This document shows positions 53,390-62,775 of a stretch of 64,000 nucleotides of DNA, piece by piece; position 1 is the first letter of the stretch, and each line of letters begins with the position of its first letter. The notes under the pieces are model-generated. The model did no database searches. It saw nothing but the letters and a program-made list of their open reading frames with translations, and was not told the DNA's origin. A program made the position numbers and the translations under genes. This DNA is from an uncultured bacterium (lineage in GTDB: Bacteria; Cyanobacteriota; Vampirovibrionia; Gastranaerophilales; Gastranaerophilaceae): positions 62,001 to 126,000 of the forward strand of contig CADAYD010000008.1 in the NCBI GenBank assembly GCA_902791985.1. The letters run 5' to 3'.

Positions 53390-54141
53390 CTGTAAATTTT
53401 TCTTCCTATTTCTTTTGTCAATTCCGTTTTGAAAGTCACCTCATCCGGATATTTTTTGATAAATTCTTCAACATTAATTTCAGAAACATATGAAATATCG
53501 TATATTGTCGGTTCGGAACCGGCTTCATAAAAGGGTTTATGACTCCGCAAAAAGTCAGAATTTGAATCAATTTTTAACGCTATAATATTTTTTTTAGACT
53601 TTAGTGCCAATAAAGATGCCCCACGTCTTATTTTTGGAGTTTCATTTTGTTTGTGACGACCACCCATCGGGAAAATAATAATATTCATCTCATTATCAAG
53701 AATCTCACAAGCATCTGCCGTCCATTTTTCAGAATTTTGACCTTCAGGAATAAACAGTAACTTTACTATACCTCTAAAAAATGGATTTTTAGTGAGTTTT
53801 TGCGCCACAAAACAAGTTGAATGAGGAATAATTGAAATTAAAATTACGATATCCAAAAAACTCGGGTGTGTTGAAACAATAATTTTATTCTTTATATTTT
53901 TTAGTTTTTCAACATCTGCATTAATTTTAATAATTTTTGAAATTTTTAAAAGCAAAATCATAAAATACCAGCTTTTTTGTAACGTTTCAGAGTATTTTAG
54001 TTTATTAAAATCTGTACTTTTAATAAAAATATTTTGGACAGGGAAAACAAAATACCTTATCACAAGTGCGCCAAGCCCAAATATAATAAAAAAAAGGCAA
54101 ACAAGTAAACTTCGTATTAATTTTATAAGATTCTTATTCAT
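53386..54141 (-). CDS. Lysophospholipid acyltransferase (PlsC-like, ApeD-like)
   Basis: A 251-residue membrane-anchored acyltransferase: a hydrophobic N-terminal segment (about 8-35), the acceptor/catalytic motif STHPSFLDIV (H-x4-D), FVAQKLTKNPFFRG, the FPxGxR-type motif IIFPMGGRHKQ and GASLLALKSK. I use ATG 54141; an in-frame TTG at 54147 is less likely. It overlaps the KS-like gene upstream by 8 bases. In aryl polyene clusters such an enzyme attaches the chain to a lipid; that role here is inferred. Confidence 0.82.
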   Translation of the reverse strand: MNKNLIKLIRSLLVCLFFIIFGLGALVIRYFVFPVQNIFIKSTDFNKLKYSETLQKSWYFMILLLKISKIIKINADVEKLKNIKNKIIVSTHPSFLDIVILISIIPHSTCFVAQKLTKNPFFRGIVKLLFIPEGQNSEKWTADACEILDNEMNIIIFPMGGRHKQNETPKIRRGASLLALKSKKNIIALKIDSNSDFLRSHKPFYEAGSEPTIYDISYVSEINVEEFIKKYPDEVTFKTELTKEIGRKIYS

Positions 54142-54751
54142 AGTCAATTCTTTCCAGCTTAAAAAGATAAGATTTCAAATTTGCACTTTTTTTAGTGAAA
54201 ATTTTAATATAATCTTCAAAATTATCAAAAATTTTACCATTATTCTGATATTTTAATATATATTTTGGTGAATTTTTTATTAATTTTTTGTTTATAACAA
54301 ATGAAAAAGAATAAAAATTGTCATCTTTTTTATCAGCATAGCAAAATAATATTTTATTATATTTAGAAATCAAACATGATAACAATCCGGAAGAAATAGA
54401 ATTGTGAAAAGCAGAAATCGCATTATAAGGAACGGATTTTTTTGAATTAAGTAAAAATACTCCGACAGGATAATTGTGTACAGACCCTGAAAATAAAGCA
54501 GGAGAAACTGCATCCGATGTTGAATATTGTTCAATTATTTTGACTAAACGTTCGACTTCCCCGTATTCAGACGCAAAAACAACGTATTCAATGTCATTAT
54601 CCATACATTTATTCATTGTATAGAACGCCGCTTTATCAAGACTACTAAGTCTGCGACGTACAAGTGAAGGAATAAAATCTAAATTCAAATCCGAGCTGTT
54701 TTTTACATACTCAAATTTTTCAACATTAAATTCAATAATATTTGATTTCAT
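54134..54751 (-). CDS. Beta-ketoacyl-synthase-like protein (ApeC/chain-length-factor type)
   Basis: The 205-residue protein matches the short ketoacyl-synthase N-terminal type (PF13723): SLVRRRLSSLDKAAFYTMNK, VVFASEYGEVERL, SPALFSGSVHNYPVGVFL and YNAISAFHNSISSGLLSCLI. The active-site Cys and later His residues are absent, so it is not a complete synthase; in aryl polyene systems ApeC pairs with ApeO. A TATAAT box ends 6 nt before its ATG. Divergent from the KS gene at 54781 by only 29 bp. Confidence 0.75.
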   Translation of the reverse strand: MKSNIIEFNVEKFEYVKNSSDLNLDFIPSLVRRRLSSLDKAAFYTMNKCMDNDIEYVVFASEYGEVERLVKIIEQYSTSDAVSPALFSGSVHNYPVGVFLLNSKKSVPYNAISAFHNSISSGLLSCLISKYNKILFCYADKKDDNFYSFSFVINKKLIKNSPKYILKYQNNGKIFDNFEDYIKIFTKKSANLKSYLFKLERIDYE

Positions 54752-54757
54752 GCTAAC

Positions 54758-54763
54758 ATTATA
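54758..54763 (-). promoter_or_regulatory. Leaderless-type promoter of the KS-like gene
   Basis: TATAAT on the minus strand, 6 nt (GTTAGC), then the ATG at 54751. A second TATAAT overlaps it by one base just upstream. Confidence 0.55.
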
Positions 54764-54780
54764 TTATAAACGGAGCTAAT

Positions 54781-55914
54781 ATGACTATAACTATAACAAG
54801 TTATAACGCACTGTGCAATTTGGGTAACAACATAGAGACCATTTATCAAAATGCCATTGAAGGAAACAACTCTCGATATGAGAATATTGACAATTTTTTG
54901 CCGAATACAATTCTTCACGCAGGAATAATTAGCTCTGATTTACCTGAAATTAAGGATGAAAATTTTAATATTCGCGCAAACAAAATTTTATTAAAAAATC
55001 TTGAACTTTTAAAAAAAAATATTGAACAAATTAAGAATAAATATTCATCCGATAAAATCGGAATTGTATGTGCATCAACAAATTCCGGAGTTCAAGAATA
55101 TGAAAAATCGAAAAATCCAAACCATTATGAGCTTGGAAACAGTGCGGATTTTCTTCGCAAATATCTCAAGTTAAATGGTTTTTACTCCACAGTTTCAACA
55201 GCATGTTCATCCGGAATAAAAGCCTTTTCTTTAGCCAGAGATTTACTTAATAACAATGTCTGCGATGCTGTAATTGTTGCCTGTGTTGACACACTATCGA
55301 AAGTCCCTGCATTTGGGTTTAATTCATTAGAAGTGCTCTCTGATAAAACCTCAACTCCTTTCAGTAAAAATCGACTCGGAATGAATATATCAGAAGCAAG
55401 CACAATATTTATTTTAGAAAAAAATGTACAAGGGATAGAAATTCTTGGGATTGGAGAAAGTACAGATATATATCATCCAACTACTCCTGATCCTAAAGGA
55501 AAAGAGGCCACAAACGCAATAAATCAAGCACTTAAAGAAGCCAAATTAATACCTGAAGATATAGATTATATAAACGCTCACGGAACAGGTACTATAGCAA
55601 ATGATATTATGGAAGCAAATGCTATTTGGGATGTTTTTAAAGATAAAGTTCCGATTAGTTCTACAAAACCTTTGACAGGTCACTGTCTTGGAGCAGCTGC
55701 CGGAATAGAAATTGCTCTTTGCACAAAATTGATTGACAATTTTGACGGAAGATTATATCCTAACATTCCTTATGATAATTTTGATAATTCTTTGCCCAAA
55801 ATAAATCTTGTATCAAAAGATGCAACTTATAAGAAATGCAATATTTGTATGTGTAATTCTTTCGGATTCGGAGGAACAAATGCCATAATTATTTTAGGGA
55901 AAAATTATGAATAA
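54781..55914 (+). CDS. Beta-ketoacyl-ACP synthase (ApeO-like)
   Basis: A 377-residue condensing enzyme with the full Cys-His-His set: STACSSGIKAF (Cys near 143), NAHGTGTIANDIMEA and TGHCLGAAAGIEI, then the C-terminal NSFGFGGTNAIIIL. First gene of a five-gene run. CGGAG precedes the ATG. The next gene overlaps its end by 8 bases. Position and neighbours match apeO of aryl polyene clusters. Confidence 0.88.
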   Translation: MTITITSYNALCNLGNNIETIYQNAIEGNNSRYENIDNFLPNTILHAGIISSDLPEIKDENFNIRANKILLKNLELLKKNIEQIKNKYSSDKIGIVCASTNSGVQEYEKSKNPNHYELGNSADFLRKYLKLNGFYSTVSTACSSGIKAFSLARDLLNNNVCDAVIVACVDTLSKVPAFGFNSLEVLSDKTSTPFSKNRLGMNISEASTIFILEKNVQGIEILGIGESTDIYHPTTPDPKGKEATNAINQALKEAKLIPEDIDYINAHGTGTIANDIMEANAIWDVFKDKVPISSTKPLTGHCLGAAAGIEIALCTKLIDNFDGRLYPNIPYDNFDNSLPKINLVSKDATYKKCNICMCNSFGFGGTNAIIILGKNYE

Positions 55915-56362
55915 TAAAGAGTATTTATCAAAAATTTTACCGCACAAAGAACCTATGATATTAATTGACGATATTATAGACTATTCAATTGAAGAACAAT
56001 GGCTGAAGTCTTGTGTTACCATCGTTCAAGATTGTATGTTTTTTTCAAAAGAACTAAATGGAGTAGACTCTGCCGTAGGCATTGAATACATGGCACAAAC
56101 AATCGGATGCTATGCCTATTTTAAGAAAAAAAAGCAGAAACCTCAAATAGGATTTTTGCTGGGGACAAGACTATACAATAATTCCATAAAGAAATTCGAA
56201 TTGGGTAAAACTTATTATATTTTAGTAAAAGAAATATTTGTTGCAGAAATATACTCTTTTGAATGTTTCATTTATAATGATAAAGATGAAGAAGTTGCAA
56301 GTGCAACAATAAGTGTATATCAAAATGAAGAAGAAGATATGAAGGGGATACTTAATGGTTAA
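55907..56362 (+). CDS. Hotdog-fold 3-hydroxyacyl-ACP dehydratase (ApeP-like)
   Basis: A 151-residue FabA/ApeP-type dehydratase. It starts with the family motif YLSKILPHKEPMILIDDI carrying the catalytic His, and has GIEYMAQTIGCYAY in place of the usual E-x-MAQ helix. The C-terminal strands (YNDKDEEVASATISVYQ) are typical. ApeP functions with ApeI in E. coli; no ApeI is seen here. Overlaps both neighbours by 8 bases, so translation is coupled. Confidence 0.83.
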   Translation: MNNKEYLSKILPHKEPMILIDDIIDYSIEEQWLKSCVTIVQDCMFFSKELNGVDSAVGIEYMAQTIGCYAYFKKKKQKPQIGFLLGTRLYNNSIKKFELGKTYYILVKEIFVAEIYSFECFIYNDKDEEVASATISVYQNEEEDMKGILNG

Positions 56363-57077
56363 AACGGTTATTATTACGGGTTCAAGCAGAGGCATAGGCA
56401 GAGAAACAGCAATTTATCTGGCAAAAAACGGTTTTGATATTGTGCTGCATTGTAATAAAAATACCCAAAAAGCGCTTGAAGTAAAAGAAATAATTGAGCA
56501 ACTGGGACAAAATGCACGAGTTTTACAATTTGATGTTTCTGACAGAGAACAAACAAAAGAAGTATTATTAAAAGATATTGAACAAAACGGAATGTATTAC
56601 GGAGTAGTTGCCAATGCAGGTATTACTGCAGACAATTTATTTCCTGCTATGGATGATGACCAGTGGGACAGAGTTATAAATACAAACCTAAACGGATTTT
56701 ACAATACTATAAAACCTTTGATAATGCCTATGATACAGCAAAGACAAGGTAGAATAGTTGCACTTTCATCAGTATCAGGACTTGCAGGGAACAAAGGTCA
56801 GGTGAATTACAGTGCATCAAAAGCCGCAGTTATAGGTGCAGTTAAATCTTTAAGTAAAGAAATTGCGAGACGCAATATCACTGTCAATTGTATTGCTCCG
56901 GGAATGATTGAATCTGATATGACTTCAGAAATTCCATTTGATATTATAAAGGATATTATCCCTATGCGCAGAATTGGTACCGCAAAAGAAGTTGCAAGCG
57001 CAATCAATTACCTATTCAGCGAAGATGCATCATATATTACAGGTCAGGTCATTTCTATAAACGGAGGAATGTATTAA
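56355..57077 (+). CDS. 3-ketoacyl-ACP reductase (FabG/ApeQ-like)
   Basis: A 240-residue short-chain dehydrogenase: TGSSRGIGRETAIYLA, NAGITADNLF, catalytic Ser in ALSSVSGLAGNKGQ, then Tyr/Lys in YSASKAAVIG, and INGGMY at the end. NADPH-dependent reduction of the ketone made by the synthases. Sits between dehydratase and second synthase exactly as apeQ does. Confidence 0.92.
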   Translation: MVKTVIITGSSRGIGRETAIYLAKNGFDIVLHCNKNTQKALEVKEIIEQLGQNARVLQFDVSDREQTKEVLLKDIEQNGMYYGVVANAGITADNLFPAMDDDQWDRVINTNLNGFYNTIKPLIMPMIQQRQGRIVALSSVSGLAGNKGQVNYSASKAAVIGAVKSLSKEIARRNITVNCIAPGMIESDMTSEIPFDIIKDIIPMRRIGTAKEVASAINYLFSEDASYITGQVISINGGMY

Positions 57078-58303
57078 TGACTAAAAGAGTTGTAATAACA
57101 GGAATGGCACTAATTAGTCCTCTTGGCTCAACTTTGGATAGTGCCTACGAAAGACTACAGACTCTTGAAAATTGTATTGAATACGACGAAAATCTTAAAC
57201 AATATAACGGATTGCATACAAGATTATGTGCCAGAGTAAAAGATTTTGTACAACCGGAAGATTTCACACGTAAAGTAACACGAACAATGGGTGAAATTGC
57301 TATAATGGCAGTAGCAAGCGCAAAGCAAGCACTTAAAGATGCCGGATTACTTGATAACCAGATAATTACAAACGGTCAAACAGGAGTAAGTTACGGTTCT
57401 TGCAACGGCTCTATGGATGCTATTATGGGTTTTTACTCAATGTGTGTTGATCATGAAATTAAAAAACTTAACTCCGGTTCTTATGTGCAAATGATGTCAC
57501 ATACAGCTGCTGTTAATATTTCACTTTATTTCAAAACCCATGGCAGATTGATTCCAACTTCATCGGCCTGCACATCAGGTTCTATGGGGATAGGTTATGC
57601 TTATGAAGCAATAAAATCAGGATTACAGACTGTAATGATTGCAGGCGGATCAGATGAATACAGCCCTAGCAATATCGGAGTTTTTGATACATTATTTGCA
57701 ACAAGTGTTAAAAATAATACCCCCCAATTGACTCCCTCACCTTTTGATAAAGACAGAGACGGACTTGTAATCGGAGAGGGTGCAGCAACATTAATTCTGG
57801 AAGAATACGAACACGCAAAAGCACGCGGGGCAAAGATTTATGCTGAAATTATCGGTTTTGCAACAAATACAGACGGAACACATATTACAAATCCCAATTC
57901 TGAAATGATGGCCGAAGTTATGAAGCAATCGCTTGAAAGCGCAAATTTAGTTCCGAGCCAAATCGGGTACATAAATGCTCACGGAACAGGTACAATTAAT
58001 GGTGATATTGCAGAATCTCAAGCTACACACAAAATTTTTGGTGCTGAAACCCCGATAAGTTCACTAAAAAGTTACACCGGACATACATTGGGAGCATGCG
58101 GGGCAATAGAAGCAATTATGAGTATTTTAATGATGAACAATGAATGGTTCTGTCCAACGTTAAATCTTAAAAATATCGACCCTAATTGTGCAAAATTGGA
58201 TTATATAATGAATGAACCACGAGCAATTAAAACAGAATACATCATGACAAATAACTTTGCATTTGGTGGAATAAACACATCACTCATTCTAAAAAGGGTC
58301 TAA
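57077..58303 (+). CDS. Beta-ketoacyl-ACP synthase (ApeR-like)
   Basis: A 408-residue second condensing enzyme with Cys in PTSSACTSGSMGIGYAYEAI, NAHGTGTINGDIAE, and SYTGHTLGACGAIEA, ending NNFAFGGINTSLIL. Its ATG shares one base with the reductase stop. Two synthases, one dehydratase and one reductase suffice for an iterative polyene assembly line; the acyl carrier proteins must be elsewhere. Confidence 0.9.
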   Translation: MTKRVVITGMALISPLGSTLDSAYERLQTLENCIEYDENLKQYNGLHTRLCARVKDFVQPEDFTRKVTRTMGEIAIMAVASAKQALKDAGLLDNQIITNGQTGVSYGSCNGSMDAIMGFYSMCVDHEIKKLNSGSYVQMMSHTAAVNISLYFKTHGRLIPTSSACTSGSMGIGYAYEAIKSGLQTVMIAGGSDEYSPSNIGVFDTLFATSVKNNTPQLTPSPFDKDRDGLVIGEGAATLILEEYEHAKARGAKIYAEIIGFATNTDGTHITNPNSEMMAEVMKQSLESANLVPSQIGYINAHGTGTINGDIAESQATHKIFGAETPISSLKSYTGHTLGACGAIEAIMSILMMNNEWFCPTLNLKNIDPNCAKLDYIMNEPRAIKTEYIMTNNFAFGGINTSLILKRV

Positions 58304-58825
58304 ATGAATATTTTTTACATTGATATTGAAAAATTTAAAGATAACCATACTAAAGAAACATTATGCGAATATTGCGATAGGGATTTTGCAAGTGAAAAAA
58401 GATATTGGGAATATACAACCGGCAGATATTTGATAAAAAATATTGCAAAAAAAATATATAAAATTAGTAATGTACAAATAATTACAGATGAAAACGGCAA
58501 ACCGCAATTTAAGGATGCCGATTTGAAATTTAGTTTGTCACATTCAAAACGATATGTTATAGCAAACTTTGATAATAACATTTGCGGAATTGATATTGAA
58601 TATATTAAAGAACGTGATTTTGAAAAATTATCGCAACATTACAATAAAATCTTTAAAAATGCCGATGATTTTTATAAATTTTGGACACTAAAGGAAGCCT
58701 CATACAAACAAAACAGTCCTGTTAATGATTACTATACAACCGTTTTTAAGGGTAATTACTATTTGACAGTAACATCAGAAAAAATTTTTGATAAATCTAT
58801 TGAAATTATTGAATATACATTATAA
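58304..58825 (+). CDS. 4'-phosphopantetheinyl transferase (Sfp type)
   Basis: A 173-residue holo-ACP synthase for carrier proteins. Motifs: ENGKPQF, LKFSLSHSKRYVIA, CGIDIEYIKERDF and FWTLKEASYK. It begins directly after the KS stop. Its place at the end of the locus implies that it activates the missing carrier proteins of this pathway. The end overlaps the convergent autotransporter remnant by 6 bases. Confidence 0.9.
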   Translation: MNIFYIDIEKFKDNHTKETLCEYCDRDFASEKRYWEYTTGRYLIKNIAKKIYKISNVQIITDENGKPQFKDADLKFSLSHSKRYVIANFDNNICGIDIEYIKERDFEKLSQHYNKIFKNADDFYKFWTLKEASYKQNSPVNDYYTTVFKGNYYLTVTSEKIFDKSIEIIEYTL

Positions 58826-59455
58826 TTTATCAACATATGCTTGTATTTTAGTTCTGGTAGTATTATAAAGATGGTTCTTTTCGTAATCCGACAGACTTTT
58901 TATCACTTTTTTATTTGAATCTTGAGCAACATTAACAGAAGAAGATTTATTCATAGCATCAAGTAATCTTCTGAAGAAAGATTTTTTATTAGTATTTTGT
59001 GCCTTTTGAGATTGTTTATTTTCAACTTTAGCAGCTTCAGACTTTCCTTTTGTTGTTTTAACAACATTTTTTTGTTCTTGAACGGATACCTTACCTGAAG
59101 TTATCTGTTTTATTTCTTTGATATTTTGCGGATTGTCATTTGAGCCTTTACCTATTGTCCACCTGAATCCTGCAGACAAAGCAACACCGTTTCTACCGCC
59201 GCTTCGTGCCATAGCCTGTAAAAATCCTGTAAATCTATCACCCCAGCGTTTTTGTAATCCTAATCCATACTGGAAGTACGGAGCAACAGTCATTTGAGGG
59301 AGGGCAATGTCCTCTGCAGTATATCTCGTTTTGTCAATAGTATTCCATACCATTCTGATACTTGCATAAGGCTGCCATCCACCTTTTAAATTCCCAATCA
59401 ATTTAAGACCGGGGGCGATTTGAATACCATTCAGGGATTTGCCATTAATACTTCA
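58820..59455 (-). pseudogene. 5'-truncated autotransporter beta-barrel remnant
   Basis: The frame is open from about 59455 (after a TGA) and encodes barrel-like strands: LNGIQIAPGLKLIG, GGWQPYASIRMVWNT, VAPYFQYGLGLQKRWGD and GVALSAGFRWTIG. A 110-residue Lys/Gln/Ser tail follows the barrel, which is abnormal because autotransporter barrels end at the C-terminus. There is no proper ATG and no upstream passenger before the divergent gene at 59550. It is probably a fragment; expression from a TTG at 59401 is possible but unlikely. Confidence 0.6.
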
Positions 59456-59534
59456 ATTTCCAAATTTACAAAAATTTAATTTACGGTTAACAATAGGGAA
59501 ATTCGTATAAATACATTGATTTTAGCACATTTTA

Positions 59535-59543
59535 TGCTACAAT
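59535..59543 (+). promoter_or_regulatory. Leaderless-type promoter of the WcbI-like gene
   Basis: TGC plus TACAAT (59538-59543), six T residues, then ATG at 59550. Confidence 0.6.
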
Positions 59544-59549
59544 TTTTTT

Positions 59550-60749
59550 ATGAAAATGATAATATATTGCGTTGGCTGCAATTACAATGATTATAAAATA
59601 GTTAATTTTTTAATCAACGAAAAACGAGAAGATGTTCTCTCAATTGTAACACATAATGCCACAAATGTAACAAATTTTAGAAATATACCGGTTTTAACAT
59701 TTGATAAATTCAAAGAATTTCTTCAAGAAAAGGATAAAAAAGATTTTAAAATTATTATATTTTATAATACACTCACAGAATACAACATTGCTTCATCCTG
59801 TTTACAAAAACTAGAATTAATTGAATTTGAAAATTATATACAGTACAACTTATTTAATAAAAAACTGGCAATATATTGGGGAAATTGCCATGCAATGATT
59901 ACAGCACAATTGCTAAGTTCTAATCCGGAGTTTAATAAGATTTATTCATTTTATAATACTCAGAATTTATGGGATTGTACTGAAAAAAATATTAACTACC
60001 ACGCATTGAAAAATTGTGAATTAGTTATATATCAAGATATACGTGAGAATAACAGTATAGGCCCGTTTGCATCTTCTGAAAATATGAAAAAATATCTGCA
60101 AGAAGATTGCCAACTAATAAAAATACCAAACATTTACGGTTATTCCAAATTCTTCTACCCTCAGACAGAACCAAATGCGAGAACCGCCGTAAATACGGCT
60201 TTTTATATGGATAACAAATGGTGGCTCTGGTACAGAGATAAATTTATTGATGAATATATTGAAAATAATCCGAATTATTCCTTAGAAGCACTGATAGAAC
60301 ATTTAAAAAACAGGGAAATAGATACTCAATATTTGGATGAACAAATCCGTCTTTTCTGGGAGAAAATTTCTAGAATGGATGAACAATGCCACGTTAAAAT
60401 AAAAGATTTTATAATTAAAAATTTCCACGACAAGCAGCTGTTTATAGATATTGAACATCCGAATTTTATTCTCCTTGAAGAATATGCAAGACAAATTTGT
60501 TCTATTTTGGGCATTAATTGTGATATTTTTTCAGAAAAAAATTGCGCACTTTATGGACATTCAATTCCCATTTACCCGCAAGTAAAAAAATATTTTAATT
60601 TAAAATGGGATGATATTTGTTGTAAACAATATAAAACTAAAGAATCCTTAACAGGAGCTATGATTGATTTTGACGAATATGTTAAACAGTACTGTAAAAT
60701 CCATAAATATTGCTCAGAATTTAATAATCAGGAATTGAAATTAAATTAA
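59550..60749 (+). CDS. WcbI-like polysaccharide biosynthesis protein
   Basis: The 399-residue protein holds, from about residue 108, the sequence LAIYWGNCHAMITAQLLSSN, the signature of the WcbI family (PF18588), whose members are putative acetyltransferases in capsule synthesis. The first 100 residues look like a Rossmann-style nucleotide or sugar domain (IIYCVGCNYNDYKIVNFLI). The C-terminal 150 residues are helical with few motifs. It stands alone and is leaderless by promoter geometry. Probably modifies a surface glycan. Confidence 0.75.
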   Translation: MKMIIYCVGCNYNDYKIVNFLINEKREDVLSIVTHNATNVTNFRNIPVLTFDKFKEFLQEKDKKDFKIIIFYNTLTEYNIASSCLQKLELIEFENYIQYNLFNKKLAIYWGNCHAMITAQLLSSNPEFNKIYSFYNTQNLWDCTEKNINYHALKNCELVIYQDIRENNSIGPFASSENMKKYLQEDCQLIKIPNIYGYSKFFYPQTEPNARTAVNTAFYMDNKWWLWYRDKFIDEYIENNPNYSLEALIEHLKNREIDTQYLDEQIRLFWEKISRMDEQCHVKIKDFIIKNFHDKQLFIDIEHPNFILLEEYARQICSILGINCDIFSEKNCALYGHSIPIYPQVKKYFNLKWDDICCKQYKTKESLTGAMIDFDEYVKQYCKIHKYCSEFNNQELKLN

Positions 60750-61371
60750 TAATTTTGTTGTTGTAAAAGAATAGTTGTAAAGACACACTCCAGATGATTA
60801 TTTGTAACAGATATAACTATCTATTATAATTCTTTGGTATTCAGATTTAAAGACCGCTTCACATTCGTACATAAATTCCTGTACAAATTTTTTGACTGAA
60901 ATGTAGTAATAATAAGAAAGTAATTTTTGTATATTAAAAAAATATAAGTCTGTATTACTTTATATGATTGCTTTTGAGTCCTGTTTAGAAATTTGTCAAA
61001 AAAAATACGAAGAAATATTAAGCGATATTGACAGATTTTTTGTTTCTATATAATAGGTGTAATTTATTAGAAATTTCTTTATCTTTCAATAAAACTTATT
61101 ATATTTTTTATGCAACCAATTTTAAACCTTTAATTTTTGGCGTGGGAGAAATTTCCCAACGAAAACCCAATAAAATCGTTATATAAAAAATAAAAAAATT
61201 CCTTTTAAAATATTGTCAATAGCATAATTAAGCCATTTTTCAAAATTGGGGAAAAGTTTATGTAGAAATGTTAACAAGTTTTATCTCATCTTACATATTG
61301 CTTTTATTCCCTAACCATAAACTAACAATTTCGTTTTAGCATTTATATTAGAACAGTTTAATTTATAAAAA
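60750..61371. other. Long AT-rich intergenic region
   Basis: No convincing gene in 620 bp. A 29-residue frame at 60964-61053 (start TATATG, no ribosome site) is weak. Inside it TTGACA (61028-61033) and TATAAT (61049-61054) are 15 bp apart, a possible promoter with a short spacer. A small hairpin GGGAGAAATTTCCC lies near 61145-61160. The last 120 bp before 61372 probably hold the promoter of the efflux genes. Confidence 0.4.
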
Positions 61372-62775
61372 ATGAAAAAGATTACAGATATATTGTTAAA
61401 ATACATACAACACACAATCATTTTATTACTGTTGTTAGGAATTGTCGGAACAAATAATGTTGTTTATGCAATATCCGAAACAACATACTCCGACATTTCA
61501 AAACAACAAAAAAATAAAGAAGATGATAGAAAATTTGAATTAAATCTGTTTTGGGAAGATTATGCGGATGAATATTTATCAACATATATTCTGGAGGCTT
61601 TAGATAAAAATCCGACACTAAAAATTGCAAACGACAGATTGCGTCAATCTCAAGCTTTATTAGGAACAATTAATGCTCAAAGACTACCCCATATTGGGAT
61701 TAATCCAAGTGTTTATCCGTATAGATCCCTATCAGGAAAGAATTATAGTTCATACAATGATATTTCTATGCCTTTATTTTTTAATTGGGAAATAGATATA
61801 TTCGGTAAGCTTTCTGACAAGGTACAATCAGGAAGATATGACGTTAAAATCGCAAAAGAAAATGTTAATATACAAAAATTATCTCTAACCTCAGAAGTTT
61901 GTGCTATGTATTTTAATATTATTCTTACTGATGAGCTGATAGAAAATGAGGAAGAGATTCTAAAAAATCTTGAAGAAGTTCTTAAACTAAAAAAACAACT
62001 GTACGAAGGCGGCATAATAAAATATGATGATTTGTATATTACAGAGTATGAAAAAATAAATACCCAAAATGAATTGAATTCACTATATAAACAACGAGAT
62101 ATTTTGTCGCACGCATTTTCATTTTTAAGAGCTGCTGCACCTCAAGAAGATATTAATCACAGAACTATGGAAGAAATGACTCTTCCATTTTTACCTGATA
62201 CGGAAATCAATTCAGATTTAATATTTAACAGACCTGATGTTATACAAGCCGAATACGCAATAAAAAAAGCTGCATTTGATGTTAAAGTTGCAAAAAAAAT
62301 GTTTCTTCCTTCATTTAATTTGAATGAAATTGTTGGCTTTGAGAGTTTTAGAGCAAGCAGATTATTTAACTGGGAAAGTATTGTTTATCAGTTTGGTGCC
62401 GGATTATTGCTTGATTTATACACAGGGGGGTATAAAAAACACTTTCTAAAATATAATAAAGAGCTTGCTCTTGAAAAATTACACAAATACGATTACACAA
62501 TACTTGATGCCGTAAGAGAAACGGAAGATTGTCTATCAAGCTATAAGACTGATTATAAGGCATACGTTGATTTTAAAGATATGATGGAAAATTCACAACA
62601 CTATTACAATGTTGCACATACACGATATTTGACAGGTATTGGAAACAGAATAGATGAACTTGATGCAAGACGTCAATATTTAATAAATGAAAATGCAATG
62701 AATAAAGCAAAAGCCGCATCATTAATAGATACGGTAAGTTTATATAAGGCATTAGGGAGCAGAATTCATGAGTAA
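61372..62775 (+). CDS. Outer membrane efflux protein (TolC/OprM-like)
   Basis: A 467-residue outer membrane factor. A signal peptide is present (hydrophobic 14-27, cleavage near VVYA). Two repeats of long helices plus strands follow: ALDKNPTLKIANDRLRQSQA, NWEIDIFGKLSDKVQSG, LIFNRPDVIQAEYAIKKAAF and TGIGNRIDELDARRQ are the usual NodT-family landmarks. No lipobox Cys. It forms the outer tunnel of a tripartite pump; the RND gene overlaps its end by 8 bases. Confidence 0.9.
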   Translation: MKKITDILLKYIQHTIILLLLLGIVGTNNVVYAISETTYSDISKQQKNKEDDRKFELNLFWEDYADEYLSTYILEALDKNPTLKIANDRLRQSQALLGTINAQRLPHIGINPSVYPYRSLSGKNYSSYNDISMPLFFNWEIDIFGKLSDKVQSGRYDVKIAKENVNIQKLSLTSEVCAMYFNIILTDELIENEEEILKNLEEVLKLKKQLYEGGIIKYDDLYITEYEKINTQNELNSLYKQRDILSHAFSFLRAAAPQEDINHRTMEEMTLPFLPDTEINSDLIFNRPDVIQAEYAIKKAAFDVKVAKKMFLPSFNLNEIVGFESFRASRLFNWESIVYQFGAGLLLDLYTGGYKKHFLKYNKELALEKLHKYDYTILDAVRETEDCLSSYKTDYKAYVDFKDMMENSQHYYNVAHTRYLTGIGNRIDELDARRQYLINENAMNKAKAASLIDTVSLYKALGSRIHE

